Shown here piece by piece: positions 9,832-17,743 of a DNA stretch of 64,000 nucleotides. How positions within the stretch are numbered: the stretch's first letter is position 1; each line of letters begins with the position of its first letter. The DNA comes from Flavobacterium sp. 90 (GTDB lineage Bacteria > Bacteroidota > Bacteroidia > Flavobacteriales > Flavobacteriaceae). Position numbers and translations under genes: made by a program. The notes beneath the pieces are model-generated. The model had not been told where the DNA came from. It made no database searches and saw only the letters and a list, made by a program, of their open reading frames with translations. Where the stretch lies: NCBI RefSeq assembly GCF_004339525.1, contig NZ_SMGE01000001.1, forward strand, positions 1,426,001 to 1,490,000, in the 5' to 3' direction.

Positions 9832-10434
9832 ATGATTGTAATTACAAATCCTTCTGCTATTGCAAATGAAATCAACATCATAGATGCTTTGTTTGAAGAA
9901 GGATTGTCTTTGCTTCATATCAGGAAACCTGATTTTTCTGAGATTGAAATGGTGGAATTTATCAAGCAGATAAAATTAGAATATAGGTCAAATTTGGTTT
10001 TACACAGTCATCATGATTTAGCAGAAGATTTTGGTATTAACCGAATTCATTTTTCAGAAAAAGAAAGAAAAAAATCTCATGACTTTCCTGCAAGGTTTCC
10101 AAAACCTTGTAGGTATAAATCAACATCAACACATTCCATCGAAGATTTTAATTCTTTAGAAAATGATTTTGATTATGCCTTTTTAAGTCCTGTTTTTAAA
10201 AGTATTTCTAAAGAAGATTATCATCCGAAAGAAAACCTTTTTGAATCATTAAAATCAAGAACAAATTACAATACAAAAGTCATCGCTTTGGGCGGAATTG
10301 ATTCTGAAAACATCAAAAAAACACTTGAAAACGGATTTGATGATGTAGCGCTTTTAGGAGCTATCTGGAACAATGAAAACCCAATAAAACAATTCAAATT
10401 ATGTCAGAAAATCGCCCTTTCGTTCTCAGTATAG
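9832..10434 (+). CDS. ThiE/TenI-family protein, probably thiazole tautomerase-like
   Basis: Encodes 200 residues of the thiamine-phosphate-synthase superfamily (TIM barrel): LLHIRKPDF, STSTHSIEDF, YAFLSPVFKSISK, VIALGGI and DDVALLGAIW are all recognisable. The ThiE substrate motifs are altered: the usual ND is HS in LVLHSHHDLA, and the usual HLGQ is HFSE. A true ThiE follows at 11146, so this copy is more likely TenI-like (thiazole phosphate tautomerase or accessory). An in-frame palindrome at 10087-10113 adds an apparent insert of about ten residues around FPARFPKPCRY. The end overlaps thiD by 34 bases. Confidence 0.85.
   Translation: MIVITNPSAIANEINIIDALFEEGLSLLHIRKPDFSEIEMVEFIKQIKLEYRSNLVLHSHHDLAEDFGINRIHFSEKERKKSHDFPARFPKPCRYKSTSTHSIEDFNSLENDFDYAFLSPVFKSISKEDYHPKENLFESLKSRTNYNTKVIALGGIDSENIKKTLENGFDDVALLGAIWNNENPIKQFKLCQKIALSFSV
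10087..10113. repeat. Palindromic element inside the tenI-like gene
   Basis: CCTGCAAGGTTT (10087-10098) and AAACCTTGTAGG (10102-10113) pair over 12 positions with one G-T, triloop CCA. Shape and ends resemble the palindromes at 16142-16174 and 38645-38677, yet this one is translated in frame between the barrel segments HFSEKERKK and STSTHS. Confidence 0.75.
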
Positions 10435-11156
10435 CGGGTTTTGATCCAACTGGTGGTGCTGGTGTTTTGGCAGATATCAAAACATTTGAACAACATAAGG
10501 TAACTGGTTTTGCAATTACAACTGCTAACACAATTCAGACTGAAAATGAGTTTTATGACATTGAATGGACAAATGTGAATTTTGTAATTCGTTCTATTGA
10601 AACGTTATTTCAAAATTATAAAATCAGTACGGTAAAAATTGGAATCGTACCTTCTTTACATTATTTAAACCGAATTCTTTCGACCATAAAACTACTAGCT
10701 CCAACTACTCAAATTGTTTGGGATCCGGTTTTAAAATCAACAACAAAATTTGAATTCATCAGTATTGAAGACCGATTAGATTTGAATAAAGTTCTATCGA
10801 AAATCGATTTGATTACGCCAAATTATAATGAAATTGAAATTTTATTTCCCGGTTTTGTTTCAGATGAACTTTGGCTTAAAGATGAAATATCAACTAACAT
10901 TTTGCTAAAAGGAGGACATAATCCGGATGAAATTGGCACTGATCGTCTATTCCTTAAAAATGAAATTATTGATTTATTGCCCTCAGAAAAAAAATGCTTT
11001 GAAAAACATGGCTCCGGTTGTGTTTTATCATCAGCACTCGCCGCAAATCTCGCATTGAATCAAACTCCAAAGGAGGCTTGTAAAAATGCTAAAACCTACA
11101 TAGAAAAATACCTGAGTTCAACTAAACATTTAATCGGATATCATTATGTACAATAA
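10401..11156 (+). CDS. thiD: Hydroxymethylpyrimidine/phosphomethylpyrimidine kinase
   Basis: Encodes 251 residues of the ribokinase-fold ThiD that phosphorylates HMP and HMP-P to the diphosphate used by ThiE. Signatures: VLSIAGFDPTGGAGVLADIK at residues 8-27, VWDPVLKSTT, LITPNYNEIEILFPG, LLKGGH, and the anion hole/catalytic HGSGCVLSSALAANLA. It overlaps the gene before by 34 bases and thiE after by 11, so the group is tightly coupled. The stretch TTANTIQTE replaces the more usual TAVTAQ motif; substrate contacts may differ a little. Confidence 0.93.
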   Translation: MSENRPFVLSIAGFDPTGGAGVLADIKTFEQHKVTGFAITTANTIQTENEFYDIEWTNVNFVIRSIETLFQNYKISTVKIGIVPSLHYLNRILSTIKLLAPTTQIVWDPVLKSTTKFEFISIEDRLDLNKVLSKIDLITPNYNEIEILFPGFVSDELWLKDEISTNILLKGGHNPDEIGTDRLFLKNEIIDLLPSEKKCFEKHGSGCVLSSALAANLALNQTPKEACKNAKTYIEKYLSSTKHLIGYHYVQ

Positions 11157-11784
11157 ATTGCAATATATCTCACAAGGAAAAACAATCGAAGAACAATTAT
11201 ATAATATTCATCACGCTCTCGATGCCGGATGTGATTGGATACAAATGCGTTTCAAAGATCAAACTACCAAAGATACTTTTGCTTTAGCGGAAGCGGTAAA
11301 ATTTTTATGCGAAGAATATCTCGCCAATTTTATCGTAAACGACAATCTCTATCTCGCGCAGCAAATTGCTGCAGACGGAGTTCATTTAGGTTTAACCGAT
11401 ATGAATATTGCCGAAGCAAGGGCAATTTTAGGAAATACAAAAATCATTGGAGGAACAGCAAATACTTTTGAAGATATTGAAAACCACGTAAAAAATGGCT
11501 GTGATTATATTGGTTTAGGTCCTTTTAGATTTACTGCCACAAAAGAGAAATTAAGTCCAATTTTAGGCTTATCCGGTTATTTTGAAATTCTTCAAAAACT
11601 GAAAAAAAACAAAATTTCGATTCCGGTTTATGCCATTGGCGGAATAGATTTAAAAGACATTAGCCCGTTAATAGAAACCGGAATTCACGGAATTGCCGTT
11701 TCCGGAATGATCACAGAAAGTGACGAAAAGAAAAAATTAATTCAACAATTAAACGAAAAGTTATATGCAAACGTCATTGTTTAA
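11146..11784 (+). CDS. thiE: Thiamine-phosphate synthase ThiE
   Basis: Encodes 212 residues of the enzyme that joins HMP-PP and thiazole phosphate to thiamine phosphate. The family motifs are intact: [18 protein letters not shown] with [27 protein letters not shown] and GIAVSGMI. The usual STH is GTA here (GGTANTF). It overlaps thiD by 11 bases and thiG by 20. With intact substrate motifs it is the better candidate for the real synthase than the related gene at 9832. Confidence 0.93.
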   Translation: MYNKLQYISQGKTIEEQLYNIHHALDAGCDWIQMRFKDQTTKDTFALAEAVKFLCEEYLANFIVNDNLYLAQQIAADGVHLGLTDMNIAEARAILGNTKIIGGTANTFEDIENHVKNGCDYIGLGPFRFTATKEKLSPILGLSGYFEILQKLKKNKISIPVYAIGGIDLKDISPLIETGIHGIAVSGMITESDEKKKLIQQLNEKLYANVIV

Positions 11785-12541
11785 CATTAGAGATAAAACC
11801 TTTAAATCCCGTTTGTTTTTAGGAACGGGAAAATTTGGTTCAAACCTTGAAATGGAAGAAGCTATTCTGGCTTCTGAAAGTGAATTGGTAACCGTTGCCT
11901 TAAAACGTATCGATCTCGAAACAGAAACGGATGTTATTTTATCGCATTTAAAACATCCAAACATCAATTTATTACCTAATACTTCGGGAGCCCGAAATGC
12001 AAAAGAAGCTGTTTTTGCGGCTCAATTAGCACGTGAAGCTTTAGAAACAAATTGGATAAAATTAGAGATTCATCCGGATCCAAAATACTTAATGCCAGAT
12101 CCCATCGAAACTTTAAAAGCAACCGAAGAACTAGCTAAACTTGGTTTTTTTGTTCTGCCTTATATTCACGCAGATCCAGTCTTGTGTAAACATTTAGAAA
12201 GCGCAGGAACAACAGCGGTTATGCCGCTAGGTTCTCCAATTGGCAGTAATAAAGGCTTAAAAACTATCGATTTCTTAGAGATTATCATCGAACAAAGTAC
12301 TGTTCCTGTAATTGTAGATGCAGGAATTGGCGCTCCATCAGACGCTGCAAAAGCTATGGAAATTGGCGCTGATGCTGTTTTAGTAAATACCGCAATTGCT
12401 GTTGCCGGAAATCCGAAACTAATGGCTGAGGCTTTTAAAGAAGCTGTTATTGCTGGCAGGAAGGCTTTTGAAGCTAAAATTGCGAATCAGCACAATTTTG
12501 CTGTAGCTTCTAGTCCTTTGACATCTTTTTTATATGACTAA
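11765..12541 (+). CDS. thiG: Thiazole synthase ThiG
   Basis: Encodes 258 residues of the TIM-barrel enzyme that condenses the deoxyxylulose phosphate imine, ThiS thiocarboxylate and dehydroglycine to the thiazole. Family landmarks: [21 protein letters not shown] holding the likely Schiff-base Lys, [59 protein letters not shown] and VLVNTAIA. Length is normal. It starts inside thiE by 20 bases. ThiH further on supplies dehydroglycine from tyrosine. A repeat-filled gap follows. Confidence 0.97.
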   Translation: MQTSLFNIRDKTFKSRLFLGTGKFGSNLEMEEAILASESELVTVALKRIDLETETDVILSHLKHPNINLLPNTSGARNAKEAVFAAQLAREALETNWIKLEIHPDPKYLMPDPIETLKATEELAKLGFFVLPYIHADPVLCKHLESAGTTAVMPLGSPIGSNKGLKTIDFLEIIIEQSTVPVIVDAGIGAPSDAAKAMEIGADAVLVNTAIAVAGNPKLMAEAFKEAVIAGRKAFEAKIANQHNFAVASSPLTSFLYD

Positions 12542-12560
12542 AATTTAATTGTAATGAGTT

Positions 12561-12688
12561 TTTTTTACCGCAAAGTACGCAAGGTTTTTTCGCAAAGTTC
12601 ACAAAGCTTTGCGGACTTTGTTCTATCAAATAAGAGCTCAAAACTTAGCGAACTTTGCGTAAATCTTAGCGCTCTTTGCGGTAAAAAA
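12561..12688. repeat. Long imperfect inverted repeat (TTTACCGCAAAG family), thiG-thiH gap
   Basis: TTTTTTACCGCAAAG (12561 onward) and CGCAAAGTTC (12591-12600) face GAACTTTGCG (12650-12659) and CTTTGCGGTAAAAAA (12674-12688). The segment from 12646 to 12683 is nearly identical to 35374-35413. It could fold within the thi mRNA as an intercistronic hairpin. Confidence 0.75.
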
Positions 12689-12713
12689 CTTTTCCGGTAA
12701 AAACCACACACCT

Positions 12714-13850
12714 ATGAAAACATTTAAATCCGTTTTTGAACAATATAACTGGGATTCCATTCAATCTAAAATATACCAAACCTCATCAAAAGATGTCGAG
12801 CGTTCTTTGTTTAAAACCAAACGAAATCTTGATGACTTTTTGGTTTTGATTTCTCCCGTTGCACAAAATTATTTAGAGCAAATGGCGCAACAATGTCATG
12901 AAATCACCAAAAAACGTTTTGGCAAAACAATTCAAATGTATGCTCCGCTTTATTTAAGTAACGAATGTCAGAACATTTGCACTTATTGTGGTTTTAGTTT
13001 AGACAATAAAATCAAGCGAAAAACACTTTCTGATGCCGAAATTAAACTCGAAGTCGAAGCTTTGAAAAATACTGGTTTTGATCATGTTTTATTAGTAACC
13101 GGTGAAGCAAATTATACCGTAAACATCAATTATTTCCTGAACGCGATTGCCTTAATTAGAAAGCAGTTTTCTATTATTTCTGTTGAAGTTCAACCTCTTT
13201 CTACCGAAGATTACGAACGTTTACACGAAGCCGGAGTTTATTCGGTTTTGGTATATCAGGAAACATATCATCAGGAAGTCTACAAAAAGTATCATACAAA
13301 AGGCAAAAAATCAAATTTCGATTATCGATTAGAAACTCCTGATAGAATAGGAACTGCCGGAATTCATAAAATTGGTTTGGGTGTTTTGCTAGGTTTGGAA
13401 GATTGGAGAACAGATAGTTTTTTTAATGCTTTACACCTCGATTATCTCCAAAAGAAATATTGGCAGACAAAATATTCGGTTTCATTTCCGAGATTACGTC
13501 CTGCGGAAGGTATTATCGAACCTAATTTCATTATGGATGATAAAGATCTAACACAACTTATTTGTGCGTATCGTTTATGGAATGAAGATCTTGAAATCTC
13601 GATTTCGACTCGTGAAAATGAAAAATTCAGAAATAATATTATTCCAATTGGTGTTACAAGTATGAGCGCAGGATCAAAAACAAATCCCGGTGGTTATGTA
13701 GTTGATCCGCAATCTTTGGAACAATTTGAAATTAGCGACGAACGTTCTGCACAAGAAATTGCCGAAATTATAAAAAACTCCGGTTACGAACCCGTTTGGA
13801 AAGATTGGGATAAAATATACAGTCATAAAGTGGAAAGTCTTAAAGTCTAA
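12714..13850 (+). CDS. thiH: 2-iminoacetate synthase ThiH
   Basis: Encodes 378 residues of the radical SAM tyrosine lyase that makes dehydroglycine for ThiG, releasing p-cresol. The cluster motif is CQNICTYC (Cx3Cx2C) in YLSNECQNICTYCGFSL. Other family regions are HVLLVTGEANYTV, ISVEVQPLSTEDYERL, VLVYQETYHQEVY, RLETPDRIGTAGI and the Gly-rich TSMSAGSKTNPGGY near the C terminus. Presence of ThiH rather than ThiO indicates the tyrosine-dependent route. It is probably co-transcribed with thiG, but 172 bases of repeat DNA lie between. Confidence 0.96.
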   Translation: MKTFKSVFEQYNWDSIQSKIYQTSSKDVERSLFKTKRNLDDFLVLISPVAQNYLEQMAQQCHEITKKRFGKTIQMYAPLYLSNECQNICTYCGFSLDNKIKRKTLSDAEIKLEVEALKNTGFDHVLLVTGEANYTVNINYFLNAIALIRKQFSIISVEVQPLSTEDYERLHEAGVYSVLVYQETYHQEVYKKYHTKGKKSNFDYRLETPDRIGTAGIHKIGLGVLLGLEDWRTDSFFNALHLDYLQKKYWQTKYSVSFPRLRPAEGIIEPNFIMDDKDLTQLICAYRLWNEDLEISISTRENEKFRNNIIPIGVTSMSAGSKTNPGGYVVDPQSLEQFEISDERSAQEIAEIIKNSGYEPVWKDWDKIYSHKVESLKV

Positions 13851-13937
13851 AGTAAAATGCTTTTCACTTCAATTCCAGCTTTCATTTTCGACTTTTGACC
13901 TTCGACTTTTGACCTTCGACTTTACAACTTTAAGACT
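13836..13937. repeat. Repeat-rich thiH-thiF gap: tandem 14-mer within an inverted repeat
   Basis: AGTCTTAAAGT (13836-13846, overlapping the thiH end) is exactly complementary to ACTTTAAGACT (13927-13937). Between them TTCGACTTTTGACC is repeated in tandem at 13887-13900 and 13901-13914 with a partial third copy to 13923. Confidence 0.75.
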
Positions 13938-13945
13938 TAAATTAA

Positions 13946-14656
13946 ATGAGCATTATACAAGAATTCCTCCGTTACAACAGACAAACTATATTACCGGAAA
14001 TTGGCGATGAAGGACAAGAAAAACTAAAAAAAGCAAAGGTTTTAGTTATTGGCGCCGGAGGTTTAGGCTGTCCAATTTTACAATATATTGCGACGGCTGG
14101 AGTCGGTTTTATTGGGATAATGGATTTTGACACTATTGAAATTCATAATCTTCACAGACAAATTTTATATACCGAAAATGAAATTGGTCAAAGCAAATCA
14201 CTTATTGCTAAAGATGTTGTTTCAAAACTAAATCCTTTAATTAAAGTTAAAGCTATAAACGAGAAATTAACGACAGAAAATGCAAGCCAAATTATTCAGC
14301 AATATGATATTATAGTTGATGGTTCTGATAATTTTGCAACTCGTTATTTGGTAAATGATACTTGTGTTACATTACAAAAACCTTTGGTCTATGGAAGTAT
14401 TTTAAAATTTGAAGGACAAATTGCTGTTTTTAATCACAATGGAAGTAAAAATCTACGTGATTTATTTCCCGAAATGCCTGATCCAAAAGATGTCCCAAAT
14501 TGCAATTTGAATGGAGTTTTAGGAACTTTACCAGGAATTATTGGAACCATGATGGCGCATGAAACCTTAAAATTAATCTTGGAATTGCCAACTTTAGAAA
14601 ATGAATTAGTACTTTTTAATACGTTAAATTGGAACTTTACAAAACTGAATTTCTAG
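13946..14656 (+). CDS. thiF: ThiF-type adenylyltransferase (HesA/MoeB/ThiF family)
   Basis: Encodes 236 residues of an E1-like enzyme that adenylates a ubiquitin-like C-terminal Gly-Gly, here most likely ThiS. The nucleotide-binding VLVIGAGGLGCPILQYIATAG, the DFDTIEIHNLHRQILY segment with the catalytic Arg, DGSDNFATRYLVND and the C-terminal LGTLPGIIGTMMAHE are all present. The zinc Cys pairs seen in many MoeB proteins are not evident (only one Cys in DVPNCNLNG). Operon position supports ThiF over MoeB. Its last 4 bases overlap the convergent MOSC gene. Confidence 0.9.
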   Translation: MSIIQEFLRYNRQTILPEIGDEGQEKLKKAKVLVIGAGGLGCPILQYIATAGVGFIGIMDFDTIEIHNLHRQILYTENEIGQSKSLIAKDVVSKLNPLIKVKAINEKLTTENASQIIQQYDIIVDGSDNFATRYLVNDTCVTLQKPLVYGSILKFEGQIAVFNHNGSKNLRDLFPEMPDPKDVPNCNLNGVLGTLPGIIGTMMAHETLKLILELPTLENELVLFNTLNWNFTKLNF

Positions 14657-15447
14657 AAAACAAGCTCATCTCCAACGCTAATAATTCCAGAATTTAAACT
14701 CACAATATTTGTTCCGAATAAAACAGAATTATTTACATTTCTATATTTGCTTAAAGTTTTTAGAGGTTCTTTTTTTAATTTCCCATTTTCAGGATCATTA
14801 TTTACCATGATACATCTTCCGCAGGGTTTTATATTTTTAAATTGAACTTCTCCAATCTTAAAAGTATCAAAATCATCTTCTTCATGTGGATTTTGACTGC
14901 TTATGACAATATTGGGACGGAATCTTAAAATGGTGATTTTATCTGTTAGTTTTTCATTTAGAAAATCTAAACTTTCGCTTCCAATCATTAAATACGGATA
15001 ACCATCGGCAAGACTTACATTGAAAGTTTCTTTTAGTCTTGAACTTTCATGTTTACGATCTCCGTTTTTGATTATTTTTACCAATTTACATTCAAAACCT
15101 AAATGTTCGCTGAACCATTTAGAAGTTGCCGAATTCACTTCTATTACTTCGCTTTGATCATCCCAAACGTTAACTTTTATCGAATTATCTAAATGTTCAT
15201 CAATCGAGAACTCATGTTTTTGATCCTGAAAAGTAATGCTGATTTTTCCATCCGAAATTTGTGGATAAAACTGACTCATAATGCGATGTTCTCGCTGCGT
15301 TATCATTTGATTATCTGCATCAATTAACATCCATCTGCGATCATTTTCGAAACCCATTTCTTCTGCGAAAGCATTTTTACAACTAATTCCGGCCAAACTT
15401 TTTATCGGATAGATGTAGATTTCTTTTACAACATGAATTGCACTCAT
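14653..15447 (-). CDS. MOSC domain protein (MOSC N-terminal barrel plus MOSC)
   Basis: Encodes 264 residues of the YcbX/mARC family, molybdenum-cofactor oxidoreductases that reduce N-hydroxylated compounds. The N terminus IYIYPIKSLAGISCKNA and the FENDRRWMLIDADNQMITQRE block are typical of the N-terminal barrel; FRPNIVIS and KPCGRCIMVNNDPENG carry the conserved Cys that coordinates molybdenum in the family. It ends inside thiF by 4 bases, convergent. Aat lies 3 bases upstream, same strand, so the two are probably co-transcribed. No Moco synthesis genes are in the window. Confidence 0.88.
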   Translation of the reverse strand: MSAIHVVKEIYIYPIKSLAGISCKNAFAEEMGFENDRRWMLIDADNQMITQREHRIMSQFYPQISDGKISITFQDQKHEFSIDEHLDNSIKVNVWDDQSEVIEVNSATSKWFSEHLGFECKLVKIIKNGDRKHESSRLKETFNVSLADGYPYLMIGSESLDFLNEKLTDKITILRFRPNIVISSQNPHEEDDFDTFKIGEVQFKNIKPCGRCIMVNNDPENGKLKKEPLKTLSKYRNVNNSVLFGTNIVSLNSGIISVGDELVF

Positions 15448-15449
15448 TT

Positions 15450-16088
15450 TTATTTACTTTTTAAAATAGACATAAATTCATCACGATCAATTTCGCGACA
15501 GCCTAAACTCTCTAAATGCGAATTATAAACCTGACAATCTAAGAGTTTGTAATTCTTTTTTTCTAAATAATTAACCAAAGCTATAAAAGCCACTTTTGAT
15601 GCATTTGATACTTTTGAAAACATACTTTCGCCACAAAAAACGTGTCCTAAATCAATACCATACAAACCTCCAACTAAAACCTCATCTTGCCAAACCTCAA
15701 TAGATTTTGCGATTCCTTTTTTGTTCAATTCGCAATATGCATCAATCATTTCGTCTGAAATCCAAGTTCCGTTTTGACCATCTCGTTCTATTTTTTGGCA
15801 ATTCAACATCACGTCTTTAAAACTTGCATTAAGAGTAACTTTAAACTGATTTCTATTCAATACATTTCTCATGCTTTTGGAAATAATTAATTCATCCAAA
15901 AACAAAACCATTCTGGGATCCGGTGACCACCAAAGAATTGGTTCGCCTTCATTAAACCAAGGAAAAATTCCGCTTTTGTAAGCCAACTCTAATCGTTCCG
16001 GATTTAAATCGCCACCAACTGCCAGAATTCCTTCTTCGTCAGCTTCTGAAACCGGAGGAAAAAATAGTTCTTCAAATATATAATGCAT
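15450..16088 (-). CDS. aat: Leucyl/phenylalanyl-tRNA--protein transferase
   Basis: Encodes 212 residues of Aat, which adds Leu or Phe to basic N-terminal residues so that ClpS/ClpAP can degrade the protein (N-degron pathway). Signatures: EGILAVGGDLNPERLELAYKSGIFPW, ILWWSPDPRMVL, GTWISDEMIDAYCELN, GGLYGIDLGHVFCGESMFS and NYKLLDCQVYNSHLESLG. Length is slightly short but complete. The MOSC gene follows after 3 bases. Upstream lies a repeat-filled gap. Confidence 0.96.
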   Translation of the reverse strand: MHYIFEELFFPPVSEADEEGILAVGGDLNPERLELAYKSGIFPWFNEGEPILWWSPDPRMVLFLDELIISKSMRNVLNRNQFKVTLNASFKDVMLNCQKIERDGQNGTWISDEMIDAYCELNKKGIAKSIEVWQDEVLVGGLYGIDLGHVFCGESMFSKVSNASKVAFIALVNYLEKKNYKLLDCQVYNSHLESLGCREIDRDEFMSILKSK

Positions 16089-16090
16089 CT

Positions 16091-16290
16091 TTTAAATAAA
16101 ATTCCAATTTTTAAATTCCAAATTCCAAGCGTCTCGTTAAAACCTTTGTCAAAGTTCAAAACTTTGACAAAGGTCTACATATAGTAAGTGTCTTCAATAT
16201 TGTCATTTCAAACAAAAACTGAGAATAAAAAACAAAATTCCAAACCCCAATTACATATTTATGAATTGGAATTTGGAATTTATAACTTTA
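16091..16290. repeat. Composite repeat region between aat and the DUF3127 gene
   Basis: The ends carry inverted TTCCAAATTCCAA-like (16113-16129) and TTGGAATTTGGAATT-like (16265-16279) tracts. Inside, 16142-16174 is a perfect 15-bp hairpin ACCTTTGTCAAAGTT/AACTTTGACAAAGGT with triloop CAA and no T tract, so it is a repeat palindrome rather than a terminator. No gene is seen. Confidence 0.8.
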
Positions 16291-16301
16291 AAATTTACTT
16301 C

Positions 16302-16673
16302 TTAGAAAGGTAAATCGTCTGGTTCGTCTTCGTTTAAATTAGTTGCCGGAGCAAAAGCTTCTGCAGCAGGCATTGGAGCTGTTTGTGCAGGACCTTCTGG
16401 TGCTAATCTTTCGATTCTCCAACCTTGAATACTATTGAAATATCTGGTTTCTCCTTGTGGATTAACCCATTCTCTTCCTCTTAAATTGATAGAAACTTTT
16501 ACTGCCTCTCCTTGTTTGTAGCTACTTAATAAATCGCATTTATCTTGTGTAAATTCGATCAAAATATGCTGTGGATACTGCTCATCTGTGGTAACAACCA
16601 ACTCTCTTTTTTTGAATGCAGCACTAACTTGTTGCTCTGGGTTAACCACTTTTACTTTTCCTGTAACTTCCAT
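16302..16673 (-). CDS. DUF3127 protein with an SSB-like acidic tail
   Basis: Encodes 123 residues of the DUF3127 family, common in Bacteroidota. The folded part (1-85) looks all-beta, with HILIEFTQDKCDLLSSY and VSINLRGREWVNPQGETRYFNSIQGWRIE, compatible with an OB-like barrel. A Pro/Ala-rich linker follows, and the last residues are NEDEPDDLPF. That ending strongly resembles the C-terminal tip of single-stranded-DNA-binding protein (DDDIPF), which recruits repair proteins. A single-strand nucleic-acid role is inference. It lies between a flavin-reductase-like gene and a repeat region. Confidence 0.85.
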   Translation of the reverse strand: MEVTGKVKVVNPEQQVSAAFKKRELVVTTDEQYPQHILIEFTQDKCDLLSSYKQGEAVKVSINLRGREWVNPQGETRYFNSIQGWRIERLAPEGPAQTAPMPAAEAFAPATNLNEDEPDDLPF

Positions 16674-16703
16674 CTTCTTCTATATTAATTATTGTTTCTT
16701 TCC

Positions 16704-17579
16704 TTATTTCTTAGCCAAAAGCACTTTCCATGCAGATGAAATATCATCTTTATTCAGGTATTTTTTAGCTTCTAAATGTACTTTTTCCTGATCGTCTGAG
16801 CTTAGAACTCCTTTGACAGAAAAATTTTCTTTCACAAATATACTAACTTCTTCCGTTGTAGGCAAGGCTTCTATATTCCCTAATTTTCCAAGATCATTTC
16901 CATCAAACACTTTGCTTTCCTTAATATAATTAGGAATCACGTCTACGCCTACTCCTAAAGTTGTAAGCGGTTTTGGCACTTCAAAAAGTCCTTGATTTGA
17001 CCTTGAATACCAATTACTTCCCAATCTTGAAACCAAATCTATTTTATGCTGATCTATTGCTCCGTTTTCGTCTAAAATAGCTTCGTTAATATGCATTTTA
17101 ACGACTTCGCAAAGAATCAAATTTCCTGCTCCGCCTTCTGTTCCTAACGGAATAATCTGCGTAATCTTGCATTCAAACTGCACCGGAGACTCTTTTACCC
17201 GATATGGTTTTACTAAATCTGACGGAATTTGTGTTAATCCTGCTTTTATAAATTCGTTTACACCTTCAGCATATTCGGTACTTGCCAATGATGTTTGTTG
17301 TACCAAATCATAATTCACGACATTAATTACTACTTCACCAGTTGCTTCAGCATTAATCAAAGTATGTTTTACGGTATTATCACGTACACGACGTGCCGGA
17401 GAAAAAACCAAAATTGGCGGATTAGCACTGAACACATTAAAGAAACTAAAAGGCGACAAATTCGGGATTCCTTTTGTACTAATTGTACTTGCAAATGCAA
17501 TTGGTCTTGGACCGACAGCGCTTTGTAAATACCCATGCAATTTTGCCGTTGTAACTTCTTTTGGATCGATGCTAATCAT
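16704..17579 (-). CDS. Flavin reductase-like FMN-binding split-barrel protein
   Basis: Encodes 291 residues. The first 200 match the flavin-reductase-like family: LQSAVGPRPIAFASTISTKGIPNLSPFSFFNVFSANPPIL, where SPFS and PRPIA border the FMN site, followed by DTLINAEATGEVVINVV-like strand and YAEGVNEF. The last 90 residues form an extra helical domain (VSIFVKENFSVKGVLSSDD...) common in Bacteroidota homologues. Substrate is unknown. Its upstream promoter elements face the divergent histidine kinase. The DUF3127 gene follows 30 bases downstream. Confidence 0.85.
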   Translation of the reverse strand: MISIDPKEVTTAKLHGYLQSAVGPRPIAFASTISTKGIPNLSPFSFFNVFSANPPILVFSPARRVRDNTVKHTLINAEATGEVVINVVNYDLVQQTSLASTEYAEGVNEFIKAGLTQIPSDLVKPYRVKESPVQFECKITQIIPLGTEGGAGNLILCEVVKMHINEAILDENGAIDQHKIDLVSRLGSNWYSRSNQGLFEVPKPLTTLGVGVDVIPNYIKESKVFDGNDLGKLGNIEALPTTEEVSIFVKENFSVKGVLSSDDQEKVHLEAKKYLNKDDISSAWKVLLAKK

Positions 17580-17618
17580 AGTATTTCTCTTTTTAACCGA
17601 ATCTCGTTTCGGAAGCTA

Positions 17619-17645
17619 CAAAAGTAGAAAAATCGTTTCTGCCAA
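17619..17645 (-). promoter_or_regulatory. Probable promoter of the flavin-reductase-like gene
   Basis: Minus-strand TACTTTTG (complement of 17619-17626) with TTG (complement of 17643-17645) 16 bases upstream, one base shorter than the usual spacing. It lies 40 bases before the start codon. Confidence 0.5.
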
Positions 17646-17743
17646 AGAAATACTTTTGGACTTAAAAGCAAAAAAAATCTTTAAAGAATCATAAAATATT
17701 AAATGTGTTTATTTCGTTATATTTATACCTCAAAAAATAATTT

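Noticed and set aside
16142..16174. Terminator of the DUF3127 or aat transcript
   Set aside because: A perfect 15-bp hairpin, but no T tract follows on either strand; it fits the repeat palindromes instead.
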